Shown in pieces: positions 38,003 to 48,163 of a stretch of DNA of 56,035 nucleotides (position 1 is the stretch's first letter; each line of letters begins with the position of its first letter). The notes below the pieces were generated by a model. The model searched no databases. It was not told where the DNA came from and saw only the letters and a list, made by a program, of their open reading frames with translations. The DNA is from Alphaproteobacteria bacterium (GTDB lineage: Bacteria > Pseudomonadota > Alphaproteobacteria > Rhizobiales > Xanthobacteraceae): assembly GCA_005885285.1 (NCBI GenBank), contig VAZG01000414.1:1-56035 (forward strand). The letters run 5' to 3'. The position numbers and the translations under genes were made by a program.

Positions 38003-40273
38003 ATGAGCTCCTTCCGCCGCGACTTCATCACCAAGCCGATCTTTTCCTGGGCACGCGGCGTATTGCCGCCGATGTCGGATACCGAGCGCGAGGCACTGGA
38101 GGCCGGCGACGTCTGGTGGGATGCCGATCTCTTTACCGGCAATCCCGACTGGTCGAAATTGCTCAGCTATGCACCGGCGACGCTGACGGCAGAAGAAAAC
38201 GCCTTCCTCAGCGGCCCGGTTGACGAGCTCTGCGCGATGCTCGACGACTGGAAGATCAATTGGGAATGGCGCGACCTGCCCCCCGAGGCCTGGGACTTCA
38301 TCAAGCGCCAAAAATTCTTCGGCATGATCATCCCCAAGGAATATGGCGGGCTCGGCTTCTCGCCGTATGCGCATTCCGAAGTGGTGCGCAAGCTTTCCAC
38401 GCGCTCGCTCACGGCCGCCGTCACGGTCATGGTGCCGAATTCGCTCGGGCCCGGCGAGTTGTTGATGCGGTTCGGCACCAGCGAGCAGCAACAGCGCTGG
38501 CTACCGCGCTTGGCTTCCGGCCAAGACATCCCCTGCTTCGGCCTCACCAGCCCCGAAGCCGGCTCCGATGCCGCCTCGATGATCGATACTGGCGTCATCT
38601 GCAAAGGCAATTTTGAAGGACGCGAGGTGCTCGGGCTCAAGCTGAACTGGCACAAGCGCTACATCACGCTCGGACCCGTCGCGACGCTGTTGGGCCTGGC
38701 CTTCAAGGCCTACGATCCGGATCATCTGGTCGGCCAACAGGAAGACCTCGGCATCACGGTGGCGCTGATTCCGACCCATCTTCCCGGCGTCCAGATCGGC
38801 CACCGCCATCTGCCGGCGATGCAGGTGTTCCAGAATGGCCCGAACTGGGGCCACGACGTGTTCATTCCGCTGGACTACATCATCGGCGGGCAAGCGCGGC
38901 TCGGTGAGGGCTGGAAAATGCTGATGACGGCGCTCGCCGCCGGTCGCGGCATTTCGCTGCCCTCGCTGTCGGCCGCGGGCGCCGCCTTCGCCGCACGCAC
39001 CACCGGTGCCTATGCCCGCATCCGCGAACAATTCGGCATCTCCATCGGCAAATTCGAGGGCATCGAGGAGCCGCTCGCGCGCATCGCGGCGACAGCCTAT
39101 CTGCTCGACGCGGCGCGGCGATTGACCTGCGCCGCGCTCAATCAGGGGCATCATCCGGCCGTCATCTCGGGCATCATGAAATTGCAGGCAACCGAGCGGA
39201 TGCGGACCGCGATCGACGATGCGATGGATATCCACGGCGGTAAGGCCGTGATCGACGGCCCGCAGAACTATATGGGCAGCCTTTATCGCTCGGTGCCGGT
39301 CGGCATCACAGTGGAAGGCGCCAACATCCTGACCCGCAATCTGATCGTGTTCGGGCAGGGCGCGATCCGCGCGCATCCTTATCTGCTGGAAGAGATGAAC
39401 GCGCTCGGCGACGATGACCAGGCGCGCGGCCTCGATGCCTTCGACACGGCATTCTGGAAACATGTCGTCCATAGCATCACCACGCTGTTCCGCGCCTGGG
39501 GTCGGAGCTGGACCGGCGGGATGTTTGCGCCCGCGCCCGACGCGGGAGACGCGACCAAATTCTATCGCCAGCTCTCACGTTACTCTTCTGCCTTCGCGCT
39601 GTGCGCCGACATGGCGCTGCTCACACTGGGCGGCGCGCTGAAGCGCAAGGAAATGCTGTCGGCACGGTTCGGCGACATCCTCTCCGAACTCTATCTGCTT
39701 TCCGCGGCGCTGAAACGCTGGCAGGACGAGGGCCGGCAGCAGAGCGACTTGGCCGCGCTCGAATGGTGCATGGCGCAGGGCTTCAAGACCATCGAGAACC
39801 GCTTTGCGGAAATATTGGCGAACCTGCCGAACCGGGTTGTCGCGGTGGTGCTGAAATTCCTGATCCAGCCGTTCGGTGCGCGACGCCTCGGTCCGTCCGA
39901 CCTTATCGTGCATCAATGCGCTCAGCTCGTGCTGGAGCCGGGGGCGGCACGCGACCGCCTGACACCGGATCTGTCGCATGTCGACGACGATCGCGGCCTC
40001 GCGCGGCTGGAAAAGGCATTTTTGCTGGTGGCCGGCAGTGAAGATACCGCAAAGAGAATGCGCGCCGCCCACATCCACGATGCGCAGGAGGCCGTGAAGA
40101 AAGGCGTCATAACTTCGGCCGAGGGCGATCAGCTTGCGGCGGCGCACGCGGCGGTCGCCAAGGTGATCGAGGTCGATGATTTCGCGCCGGAGGCGCTGTC
40201 GCCGATTTACAAGAAGCCGGACACCGTGCATCAGTTCTTCCAGGAGATTGGTGAGCAGAGGGCTGCGAGCTGA
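38003..40273 (+). CDS. fadE: Acyl-CoA dehydrogenase, long FadE type
   Basis: FFGMIIPKEYGGLGFSPYAHSEVVRKLSTRS...CFGLTSPEAGSDAASMIDTGVI. Confidence 0.92.
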   Translation: MSSFRRDFITKPIFSWARGVLPPMSDTEREALEAGDVWWDADLFTGNPDWSKLLSYAPATLTAEENAFLSGPVDELCAMLDDWKINWEWRDLPPEAWDFIKRQKFFGMIIPKEYGGLGFSPYAHSEVVRKLSTRSLTAAVTVMVPNSLGPGELLMRFGTSEQQQRWLPRLASGQDIPCFGLTSPEAGSDAASMIDTGVICKGNFEGREVLGLKLNWHKRYITLGPVATLLGLAFKAYDPDHLVGQQEDLGITVALIPTHLPGVQIGHRHLPAMQVFQNGPNWGHDVFIPLDYIIGGQARLGEGWKMLMTALAAGRGISLPSLSAAGAAFAARTTGAYARIREQFGISIGKFEGIEEPLARIAATAYLLDAARRLTCAALNQGHHPAVISGIMKLQATERMRTAIDDAMDIHGGKAVIDGPQNYMGSLYRSVPVGITVEGANILTRNLIVFGQGAIRAHPYLLEEMNALGDDDQARGLDAFDTAFWKHVVHSITTLFRAWGRSWTGGMFAPAPDAGDATKFYRQLSRYSSAFALCADMALLTLGGALKRKEMLSARFGDILSELYLLSAALKRWQDEGRQQSDLAALEWCMAQGFKTIENRFAEILANLPNRVVAVVLKFLIQPFGARRLGPSDLIVHQCAQLVLEPGAARDRLTPDLSHVDDDRGLARLEKAFLLVAGSEDTAKRMRAAHIHDAQEAVKKGVITSAEGDQLAAAHAAVAKVIEVDDFAPEALSPIYKKPDTVHQFFQEIGEQRAAS

Positions 40274-41556
40274 TGGCGCGACCGGTTTTCATTGTCGACG
40301 GCAGCCGGACGCCGTTCCTGAAAGCGCGTTCGGGTCCCGGACCATTCACCCCGGTCGACCTTGCCGTGCAATGCGGCCGGCCGCTCTTGGCGCGGCAGCC
40401 CTTCGCGCCCACCGCGTTCGACCAGGTGATCCTCGGCTGCGTCAACGTCATCGCGGACGAGATGAATCCGGCGCGCGTCGCGGCGCTGCGGCTCGGCATG
40501 GGCGAGGCGATGGTCGCTTTCACGATGCAGATCAATTGCGGCTCGGGCATGCAATCGATTGATACCGGCTATCGCTATATCCGCGAGGGCGTCTCCGACC
40601 TGATCCTAGCGGGCGGAGCGGAAGCTTTAAGTTACGCGCCGCTGGTCTGGCCCGCGCGCGGCGTGCGCTGGTTTGCGGGACTCGCCGGCGCCAAAGGTAT
40701 CGGCGCCAAGATCATGGCGGCGCTGAAAGCGCGCCCGGCCTACTTCAAGCCGATCATCGGGCTTGAGCGCGGGCTGACTGATCCGATCACTGAATTGAAC
40801 ATGGGTCAGACCGCCGAAGTGGTCGGGCACCTGTTCGGCATCACGCGCACACAATCGGACGCCTATGCGGCCGAAAGCCACAAGCGGCTCGCAAACGCGC
40901 AGTCGCAAGGTTTCCTCAAGGGCGAGGTCGAGACCGCGTTTTCGCGCGATGGTAATTTCTTTGATCACGACGACGGCGTGCGGCCGGACTCGACGCCGGA
41001 GACGCTGGCAAAACTGAAGCCGGTGTTCGAGCGTCCGTGGGGACAGGTCACGGCCGGCAATTCCTCGCAGATTACCGACGGCGCCTCCTGGGTGATCCTT
41101 GCGTCGGAAGATGCGATGGCGAAACATGGATTGAAGCCAAAGGCTGTCATCCTCGACAGCCAATGGTCGGCGCTCGATCCTTCCATCATGGGGCTCGGTC
41201 CGGTATTGTCGGCGACCGCGCTTCTCAAGCGCAATAGTCTCACGTTGCAGGACGTCGAGACCTGGGAATTGAACGAGGCCTTTGCGACGCAGGTGCTCGG
41301 TTGTCTCGCCGCCTGGAATGACGAAAAATTCTGCCGCGAAATTTTGGGCCTCGACGGCGCCGCCGGGCAAATCGACCACGCGAAACTCAACGTCGACGGC
41401 GGCGCGATCAGCCTCGGCCATCCCGTCGGCACCTCCGGCAATCGGATCGTGCTGCATCTTGTCAATGCGATGAAGCGGCTCGGCGCCAGGCGCGGCGTCG
41501 CCACCGAATGTATCGGCGGCGGGCTGGGCGGCGCGATGTTGATAGAGACGGTGTGA
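40273..41556 (+). CDS. Acetyl-CoA C-acyltransferase (thiolase)
   Basis: VFIVDGSRTPFLKARSGPGPFTPVDLAVQC...INCGSGMQSID...LNVDGGAISLGHPVGTSGNRI. Confidence 0.94.
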   Translation: MARPVFIVDGSRTPFLKARSGPGPFTPVDLAVQCGRPLLARQPFAPTAFDQVILGCVNVIADEMNPARVAALRLGMGEAMVAFTMQINCGSGMQSIDTGYRYIREGVSDLILAGGAEALSYAPLVWPARGVRWFAGLAGAKGIGAKIMAALKARPAYFKPIIGLERGLTDPITELNMGQTAEVVGHLFGITRTQSDAYAAESHKRLANAQSQGFLKGEVETAFSRDGNFFDHDDGVRPDSTPETLAKLKPVFERPWGQVTAGNSSQITDGASWVILASEDAMAKHGLKPKAVILDSQWSALDPSIMGLGPVLSATALLKRNSLTLQDVETWELNEAFATQVLGCLAAWNDEKFCREILGLDGAAGQIDHAKLNVDGGAISLGHPVGTSGNRIVLHLVNAMKRLGARRGVATECIGGGLGGAMLIETV

Positions 41557-41558
41557 TC

Positions 41559-43652
41559 ATGGATTCGAGGATCATGGACGTTCTCGCCGACCGCGTGCTC
41601 AGGCTTGGCCCGAAGCCTGAGCCGGGTGGGCCCTATCGCCATTTCAAGCTCACGCGTGATGCCGATGGCGTCGCCTGGCTGTTGTTCGATCGCGACGGCG
41701 CCAGCGCCAACACGCTGTCCGCCGAAGTGATCGAGGAACTCGACAAGGTCCTGGCCGCGCTCGAAACCGAGCGGCCGGCAGGCCTGGTGATCCGTTCCGC
41801 GAAAAAATCCGGATTCATCGCCGGTGCCGACGTCAACGAATTCCGCGGCGCCAGCGATTCCGGCCCGGCCGAGACGGCGATCGGCCGCGCGCATGCGGTG
41901 ATCGATCGGCTCGAGGCGTTGCGCGTTCCGAGCGTCGCGGTAATCCACGGCTTCTGCCTCGGCGGCGGCCTTGAAGTCGCGCTCGCCTGCCAGTCGCGCA
42001 TAGCGATCGACGGTGCGCGCTTCGGTTTCCCGGAAGTGATGCTCGGCCTGCATCCGGGCCTCGGCGGCACCGCGCGCTTCACGCAACTGATCAATCCGAT
42101 GCAGGCGATGACGTTGATGCTGACGGGGCGGACCATCGACGCGCGGCGAGCCAAGACGCTCGGGCTGGTCGATGCCGTGACCCAGGAGCGCCATGTCCTC
42201 AACGCCGCAAAGGACGCGATCTTCGGCCGGCTCGCGCGCGCACGCCCAGGGCTCGTGAACAACATCCTCAATTCCGGCCCGGTGCGGGGATTTCTGGCGT
42301 CGCGGATGCGCCGCGAGGCGGACAAAGCCGCGCCGCATGAACATTACCCGGCGCCTTTCGCGCTGATCGACCTCTGGGAAAAGCACGGCGGCGACAAGCC
42401 TGCGATGCTGAGGGCCGAAAAAGTCTCGTTCGGAAAACTAGTGGTGACGCCGACGGCGCAGAACCTGATCCGCGTGTTCTTCCTGCGCGAGCAGATGAAG
42501 AAGCTCGCTGGCGGCGGCAACAGGGTCGGGCATGTGCACGTCATCGGCGCCGGCGCCATGGGCGGCGACATCGCCGCCTGGTGCGCCAATCAGGGCATGC
42601 GCGTCACGCTTGCCGACATGAAGGCGGAGCCGATCGCCGGCGCGATGAAGCGCGCCGCTGAGCTGTTCGGCAAGATCATCCGCAAGCCGACCGAGGTCCG
42701 CGACGCGCTGGACCGGCTGATCCCGGACATGGAAGGCGAGGGCGTGCGCAACGCCGATCTGATCATCGAGGCGGTGCCGGAAAAGCTGGAATTGAAGCAG
42801 AAGGTCTATGCCTCGCTCGAGCCGAAGATGAAATCCGGCGCGATCCTCGCCACCAATACGTCGAGCATTCCGTTGCAGGATTTGCGCACCAGCGTGCAAA
42901 AGCCGGAGCGGCTGTTGGGCTTGCATTTCTTCAATCCGGTATCGCGATTGCAGCTGGTCGAGGTGGTCAGTCACGATGGCAGCGATCCGCAACTGTTGAA
43001 GGAGGCGCTCGCCTTTGTCGGCGCCATCGACCGATTGCCGTTGCCGGTCAAGAGTTCGCCGGGCTTTCTCGTCAACCGCGCGCTGACGCCTTACATGCTC
43101 GAAGCGATGGTGCTGCTCGACGAGAAGATCGACAAACGCGTCATCGACGCGGCGGCGGAAAATTTCGGCATGCCGATGGGCCCCATTGAGCTTGCAGACC
43201 AGGTCGGCCTCGATATCTGCCTCGACGTCGGTGACATGCTGCGCTCGAAATTCGGCGATGCTCTCCCGCCAACGCCCGCCTGGTTGCGCGAAAAAGTTGC
43301 GAACGGCGAGCTCGGCCGCAAGACCGGCAAGGGGTTTTACGCGTGGCGCGACGGCAAGGCGGACAAGACGCCGGGCCCGGCTTCGGCGCCGCCATCGCCG
43401 GAAATGACCGACCGGCTGATCCTGCCGATGTCGAATGTCTGTGTCGCGTGCTTGCGCGAAGGCATCGTCGACAACGCCGATGTGGTCGACGGCGCCATGA
43501 TCTTCGGCACCGGTTACGCGCCGTTTCGCGGCGGCCCGCTGAATTACGCGCGCACCCGCGGGGCTGACAATGTGGTGTCGGCGCTGCGGGCGCTGGCGGC
43601 CAAATTCGGCGGCCGGTTCACGCCCGATGCCGGCTGGGAGAATTTCAAGTGA
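41559..43652 (+). CDS. fadJ: 3-hydroxyacyl-CoA dehydrogenase / enoyl-CoA hydratase (FadJ-like)
   Basis: SGFIAGADVNEF, GFCLGGGLEVALAC, HVIGAGAMGGDIAAW, NTSSIPLQDL, GLHFFNPV. Confidence 0.95.
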   Translation: MDSRIMDVLADRVLRLGPKPEPGGPYRHFKLTRDADGVAWLLFDRDGASANTLSAEVIEELDKVLAALETERPAGLVIRSAKKSGFIAGADVNEFRGASDSGPAETAIGRAHAVIDRLEALRVPSVAVIHGFCLGGGLEVALACQSRIAIDGARFGFPEVMLGLHPGLGGTARFTQLINPMQAMTLMLTGRTIDARRAKTLGLVDAVTQERHVLNAAKDAIFGRLARARPGLVNNILNSGPVRGFLASRMRREADKAAPHEHYPAPFALIDLWEKHGGDKPAMLRAEKVSFGKLVVTPTAQNLIRVFFLREQMKKLAGGGNRVGHVHVIGAGAMGGDIAAWCANQGMRVTLADMKAEPIAGAMKRAAELFGKIIRKPTEVRDALDRLIPDMEGEGVRNADLIIEAVPEKLELKQKVYASLEPKMKSGAILATNTSSIPLQDLRTSVQKPERLLGLHFFNPVSRLQLVEVVSHDGSDPQLLKEALAFVGAIDRLPLPVKSSPGFLVNRALTPYMLEAMVLLDEKIDKRVIDAAAENFGMPMGPIELADQVGLDICLDVGDMLRSKFGDALPPTPAWLREKVANGELGRKTGKGFYAWRDGKADKTPGPASAPPSPEMTDRLILPMSNVCVACLREGIVDNADVVDGAMIFGTGYAPFRGGPLNYARTRGADNVVSALRALAAKFGGRFTPDAGWENFK

Positions 43653-44089
43653 CAGACACGACCGATGCGCATGTGCACGCCCCGCTGAATACCGAGACCG
43701 AGCCGTGCGGCGATCTCTGCATCCGCACCCTGGCGATGCCGGCCGACACCAACGCCAACGGCGACATTTTCGGCGGCTGGCTATTGAGCCAGATGGATAT
43801 CGGCGGCGGCGTGTTCGCCTCCAAGATCGCGAAATCACGCACGGTGACGGTGGCGATCGAGGCGATGAATTTCAGGAAGCCCGTGTTCGTCGGCGATCTG
43901 GTTTCCGTGCATGCCACCCTGGTGCGGATCGGGAAGACCTCGATCACCGTCCACCTCGAAGCCTGGGTGCTGCGGCGCAAGGAGATGCGGTCGATCCTGG
44001 TGACCGACGGCAATTTCACCTATGTCTCGATCGACGATCGGGGCCGCCCGCAGGCGATCACGCAGGATCAGCCGCCGATGACGGCGTGA
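43649..44089 (+). CDS. Acyl-CoA thioesterase (YciA-like hotdog)
   Basis: LCIRTLAMPADTNANGDIFGGWLLSQMDIGGGVFASKIAKSRTVTVAIEAMNFRKPVFVGDLVSVHA. Confidence 0.93.
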   Translation: MTDTTDAHVHAPLNTETEPCGDLCIRTLAMPADTNANGDIFGGWLLSQMDIGGGVFASKIAKSRTVTVAIEAMNFRKPVFVGDLVSVHATLVRIGKTSITVHLEAWVLRRKEMRSILVTDGNFTYVSIDDRGRPQAITQDQPPMTA

Positions 44090-44102
44090 GCGTAACCGAA
44101 TT

Positions 44103-44501
44103 TCATGGCGCCACCCGCTCAAGGCTTACGTTGCACATGCCGTCGCAGCCGATCGCTTTTGATGTGGGCGGGGTCAGATCAATCTCGCGTCGCGGCCAAA
44201 ATCGGCGGTTCGGTCCCTTGTCTGCCACGGTACAGATCACGGATTTGCCGTTGGCAACATTGGTGACGCGAAGCCGCTGGCCAAGCGGTTCAAGCATGTG
44301 GGCGCAGACCAGGTCGCGATAGGGATGCAGCCGCTTGCCGTCGGACGCGATGGTGTCATCGAACTCCGAGGCGAGCCCGCTATAGGGCGGCGGCTTGATG
44401 CGCGTGAGCCAGAGGTCCTCGAATGTACCCGCAGCGAAGGCGCCGTGGCTGGCTGCAAACAGCGGCAACGCCGAAAGCGTGAATACAACACGGATACTCA
44501 T
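44103..44501 (-). CDS. RlpA-like double-psi beta-barrel exported protein
   Basis: YSGLASEFDDTIASDGKRLHPYRDLVCAHMLEPLGQRLRVTNVANGKSVICTVADKGP. Confidence 0.82.
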   Translation of the reverse strand: MSIRVVFTLSALPLFAASHGAFAAGTFEDLWLTRIKPPPYSGLASEFDDTIASDGKRLHPYRDLVCAHMLEPLGQRLRVTNVANGKSVICTVADKGPNRRFWPRREIDLTPPTSKAIGCDGMCNVSLERVAP

Positions 44502-44680
44502 GCCGGCGATTGTGAGTTCCGCTTATTGGCGAGATCGTGGCCGCTCGATGCCCATTTTCCGGCTGCCGCGAGGAGATCCGCGGCGCAATCGCGGTCAGCA
44601 AATGCGCGCGGCGGAGCGCCGGCAGCCGGCCGCCGTCTGAGATTCCCTGCGCACGTTTTCGCCGATACCGCAGCGCAAAA

Positions 44681-44705
44681 TGAACTTTGTGGTCCAAGCG
44701 CCGTT
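44681..44705 (+). promoter_or_regulatory. Candidate EcfG promoter TGAAC-N16-CGTT
   Basis: tgaac tttgtggtccaagcgc cgttatc, upstream of the 45-aa ORF. Confidence 0.45.
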
Positions 44706-44738
44706 ATCGATGCCTCCTTCTTCACCAAGAGAAACCAC

Positions 44739-44876
44739 ATGAACTGGATCTATTGGGACACGGCGTGGTCGCTGTTCTTCAGCCTCGTTTGGTTCATGAC
44801 CATCACGCACTTTCCCGACGCGCAGATTGCGGATGCGCACTCGCGCGATGAAGGCTTCGGCGGCCGGAGCACCTGA
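44739..44876 (+). CDS. Small hypothetical membrane-associated protein
   Basis: MNWIYWDTAWSLFFSLVWFMTITHFPDAQIADAHSRDEGFGGRST. Confidence 0.45.
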   Translation: MNWIYWDTAWSLFFSLVWFMTITHFPDAQIADAHSRDEGFGGRST

Positions 44877-44880
44877 TCGA

Positions 44881-45030
44881 CTATCGCGCGGCCCAATGCA
44901 AGAAGCGGCGCTCGATCACAGGGAACAAGAGGTTGAGCGTGTAGCCGAGCGCGCCCGCTGCAAAGATCGCCGCATACATGCCCGGCATATCGAACAGCTG
45001 CTGGGCCTCGAACACGCGCTGGCCTAGCCC
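44881..45030 (-). pseudogene. C-terminal fragment of an ABC permease (NitT/TauT/SsuC-like)
   Basis: GLGQRVFEAQQLFDMPGMYAAIFAAGALGYTLNLLFPVIERRFLHWAAR*; no N-terminal domain upstream. Confidence 0.7.
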
Positions 45031-45159
45031 AGGAGCAAGAAATGTGCCGCGAGGTGGCTGGCTCGTGGCGCCATCGCCTTAACGAGGATTCCTCTTCCGG
45101 CGCGATGCGGCCCTTGCAGCCGATCTGCCGCGTTGACCGGATCGGTGAACCGCCGCACC

Positions 45160-46032
45160 ATGGATGGCTCTCTGATCCGAGGTGCTCCCGTGGCCGGACT
45201 ATCCAACCGCCAGACCGAAATCCTCAACATCGCGCGCGCCTCCGGGCGGGTGATGGTCGAGGACCTTGCCCGGCGCTTCGAGGTCTCGGCGCAGACCATC
45301 CGCAAGGACCTCAACGATCTCTGCGAGCAGCGCTCGCTGACGCGGATCCATGGCGGCGCCATCATCGCCTCCGGCGTGGAGAATCTCGCCTATGAAGCAC
45401 GACGGTTTGTCGCGGCCGAAGAGAAAAAGGCGATCGGCGCTGCGGCGGCGGCGCTGATCCCCAACGGCTGCTCGCTGTTCATCAACATCGGCACCACCAC
45501 GGAAGAAGTCGCAAGCGCGCTGACGTCGCATCAGGACCTGCTCGTCATCACCAACAACCTCAATGTCGCGATGCTGCTTTACAGGCATCCGCGCATCGAG
45601 GTGGTCGTGGCGGGCGGCACGGTGCGCCGTGCCGACGGCGCGGTGGTCGGCTCGACTGCTACCCATTTGATCGGTCAGTTCAAGGTCGATTACGCCATCA
45701 TTGGCGCGTCCGCGATCGACGAGGAGGGCGCGCTCTTGGATTTCGACTATCGCGAAGTGCAGGCGGCGCAAGCCATCATCGCCAATGCCCGCAGCGTGAT
45801 GCTGGTCGCCGACTCGACCAAGATGCGCCGCAGCGCGCCGGTTCGCATCGCCCATATCAGCCAGATCCAGACGTTTGTGACCGACGCTGCGCTGCCGGCA
45901 GGGCTCGCCAACATCTGCCACACCCGCGGCATCGAGGTGATCGAGGCGATGCCGAAACCGTCGGCCGATATCGACGAGCCGGCCGCGGAGCCGGCTTCCG
46001 AACCGGCGCCGAATGTCACCCGGCTGCGCTAA
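45160..46032 (+). CDS. glpR: DeoR/GlpR family transcriptional regulator
   Basis: LSNRQTEILNIARASGRVMVEDLARRFEVSAQTIRKDLNDLCEQRSLTRIHGGA; near glpD. Confidence 0.9.
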   Translation: MDGSLIRGAPVAGLSNRQTEILNIARASGRVMVEDLARRFEVSAQTIRKDLNDLCEQRSLTRIHGGAIIASGVENLAYEARRFVAAEEKKAIGAAAAALIPNGCSLFINIGTTTEEVASALTSHQDLLVITNNLNVAMLLYRHPRIEVVVAGGTVRRADGAVVGSTATHLIGQFKVDYAIIGASAIDEEGALLDFDYREVQAAQAIIANARSVMLVADSTKMRRSAPVRIAHISQIQTFVTDAALPAGLANICHTRGIEVIEAMPKPSADIDEPAAEPASEPAPNVTRLR

Positions 46033-46200
46033 AGCCCGTCATTACGCGCAACGACAGCTTCGTGATTTCCCTTGTTGAAGCTATGACCGATTGGTGACCG
46101 GGCGTTCTCCAACTGCTGCCAAGCGGCGGCGCGGAATAAAGCAGCCGTTGCACGGGTCTCCCCAGAGCGAACTTCGTACCGCGGCTCTGGAGCAGATTGG

Positions 46201-46792
46201 CATGACTAAAAATTTAGGTCCCGTGACGGGAATAGCCATAAGGCCCGCGGCCGAAAGCGGGCGTTTCGATCAAATAAGCATCTCCCTGCATTGGCTAACA
46301 GTGCTCCTGATCGTCGGTCAGTTTACCAGCGCATGGTTACGCGAAGCCGTCGGTCACGAGAGCAGTCATGCGGTTGCTATTCTGGCCACCCACCGAGCGA
46401 TGGGCCTGTTGACATGGATCATCGGGTTGCTGCGTCTGGTTTGGCGGCACAATTTCGCCTATTTGCCGCCGTTCCCGGAGAGCATGCCGAAACTGCAACA
46501 GTCGATCGCAAAGGCCAATGAATACGGCCTTTATGCCCTGATTTTCCTGCAGCCGATCACCGGTCTCGCCGGGGTCCTATTTCACGGCATGTCCTTTGAA
46601 TTATTCATCTGGCAAGTGCCAGCGCTGTTAGAGCCGAACCCGGCGATCCGCGGCCTGTTCGTGGCGGCTCACGGGTTCGGCGCCAAGGCGCTGCTCGCCC
46701 TGATCAGCCTGCACGCGGGCGCTGCGCTTTTCCACCGTCTGGTTTTGCGCGACGGCGTGCTGCAACGGATGTTGCCGTGGACGTCGCGGTAA
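46201..46792 (+). CDS. Cytochrome b561-like membrane protein
   Basis: FDQISISLHWLTVLLIVGQFTSAWLREAVG...RAMGLLTWIIGLLRLVWR...KALLALISLHAGAALFHRLVLRDGVLQRML. Confidence 0.9.
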
Positions 46793-46859
46793 GTAGTGAT
46801 TCAATTGGTCACGGCCTGGAATAGAACCGCCCCTCTCACTGTCTTAAAGCGTGATGAAG

Positions 46860-47051
46860 TTAGGTTGCTCCATATCCTGAGTTTGCCAAGTAGCTTGCGC
46901 ATTCTTCGGGCTTGAAGAGCTGGAGAACTTCGCCGATGGCGAGGCAAACAGTTTCGACCGTTCGGGCGGCAAGTTTTCGCAGGAAGTGCTTGAGCTTGGC
47001 GAAGACCTGCTCGATGGGGTTCAGGTCGGGCGAGTATTTGGGCGTCGGCAA
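46860..47051 (-). mobile_element. IS630-family transposase C-terminal remnant
   Basis: PKYSPDLNPIEQVFAKLKHFLRKLAARTVETVCLAIGEVLQLFKPEECASYLANSGYGAT*. Confidence 0.85.
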
Positions 47052-47397
47052 GGTCTACACCAGCAAATACAACCGGGCCTATGAAACCGCCGTGATCGCC
47101 GGTTTCAAGGACATCGAGAAGACGACAGATCTGACCGAGGGGGGCCTGATCGTGTCGCCGAACGAGAACAACCGGCGCGCCGAGGCCTTTCGAAAGATGC
47201 TTGCCACCGCGCCGAAACCCCACACCGACACGATACTCATCACGCATCAGCCGAACATTGCCGCTGCGCTCGGCAAGGATTGGTTCGACGTGAAAGAAGG
47301 TGAAGCCTCGATCTTCCGGCCGGCGGATGGCAGCTATAAGCTCCTCGCTCGCGTGCAGATGGACGAGTGGCCGCGTATCGCAGCATCGGCGAAGTAA
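47052..47397 (+). pseudogene. Histidine phosphatase (phosphoglycerate mutase-like) C-terminal fragment
   Basis: KVYTSKYNRAYETAVIAGFKDIEK...TILITHQPNIAAALGKDWFDVKEGEASIFRP; N-terminal RHG motif missing, abuts IS630 remnant. Confidence 0.75.
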
Positions 47398-47437
47398 ACC
47401 TGCGCGATGGCTGCCGGCTGGTTCAGCACCATCGTGC

Positions 47438-48094
47438 TCATTCCAGCCGGTTAAGCCGAGTGAGCGAACGCCCGCCTGAGCGTCGGCGCCGCTGTTTTTC
47501 GCGATTGCCGCACCCCGTCATGCTGCACCACTGGCGGCGCCGGCCCTTGCTGGTGTCGAGATAGTAGGCGTCGCAGTCGGAGGCTTCGCACTTTCGAATT
47601 CTGTTGCGCTCCTCCTCGACCAACAGGCGTTCGATCGCGAGCGCACAGGCATGCAACGGAATTTCGGCTGACGGCGAGGGCGACCAACGGCGGCTGGCCA
47701 GTCCGGGCGAAGCTGATGCCACCAATAGTTGGGCGGCATGTGCCGCCTGAATCGCGGCAGATAGAGCATCCAGATCGGACTGCCGCGCCCGCCGTCCTGA
47801 ATTTGCAGCTGCCAGGATGTCGTGAAGATGCTCGCGAAGCTTGCGTACGCGCTTCGCGATTTGCGAGCCAGAGCGGGCACCGAGCCGCAGCAGGCGGCCG
47901 GCAGTCCGGCGCTCGATCAAGCCCGCCAGCACGGCGAACTGCACCAGATCGCGGTATGTCGGCAACCTCTCAATCGGCGTGTCCGAGGGCCGCTCATCCA
48001 AAGTGTTCACTAGATCCAAGGCCGGATGGCTACCGTTCCATTCGAATTGATCGACGTCGTCATTCATTCGGCCTTGCATTCGTCCTTGCCTCAT
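47438..48094 (-). CDS. ABATE / CGNR zinc-finger domain protein (putative regulator)
   Basis: GSHPALDLVNTLDERPS...IRKCEASDCDAYYLDTSKGRRRQWCSMTGCGNREKQRRRR. Confidence 0.88.
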   Translation of the reverse strand: MRQGRMQGRMNDDVDQFEWNGSHPALDLVNTLDERPSDTPIERLPTYRDLVQFAVLAGLIERRTAGRLLRLGARSGSQIAKRVRKLREHLHDILAAANSGRRARQSDLDALSAAIQAAHAAQLLVASASPGLASRRWSPSPSAEIPLHACALAIERLLVEEERNRIRKCEASDCDAYYLDTSKGRRRQWCSMTGCGNREKQRRRRSGGRSLTRLNRLE

Positions 48095-48163
48095 GTCGCG
48101 TTATTGCATAACCTCTAAAATAGCATAAAGGGGTTACATATTCCATTGCATTTCTGAAAGCGG

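Noticed and set aside
40965-42386. 473-aa antisense ORF across thiolase/fadJ
   Set aside because: Mirror of two conserved fatty-acid oxidation genes; no domain signal.
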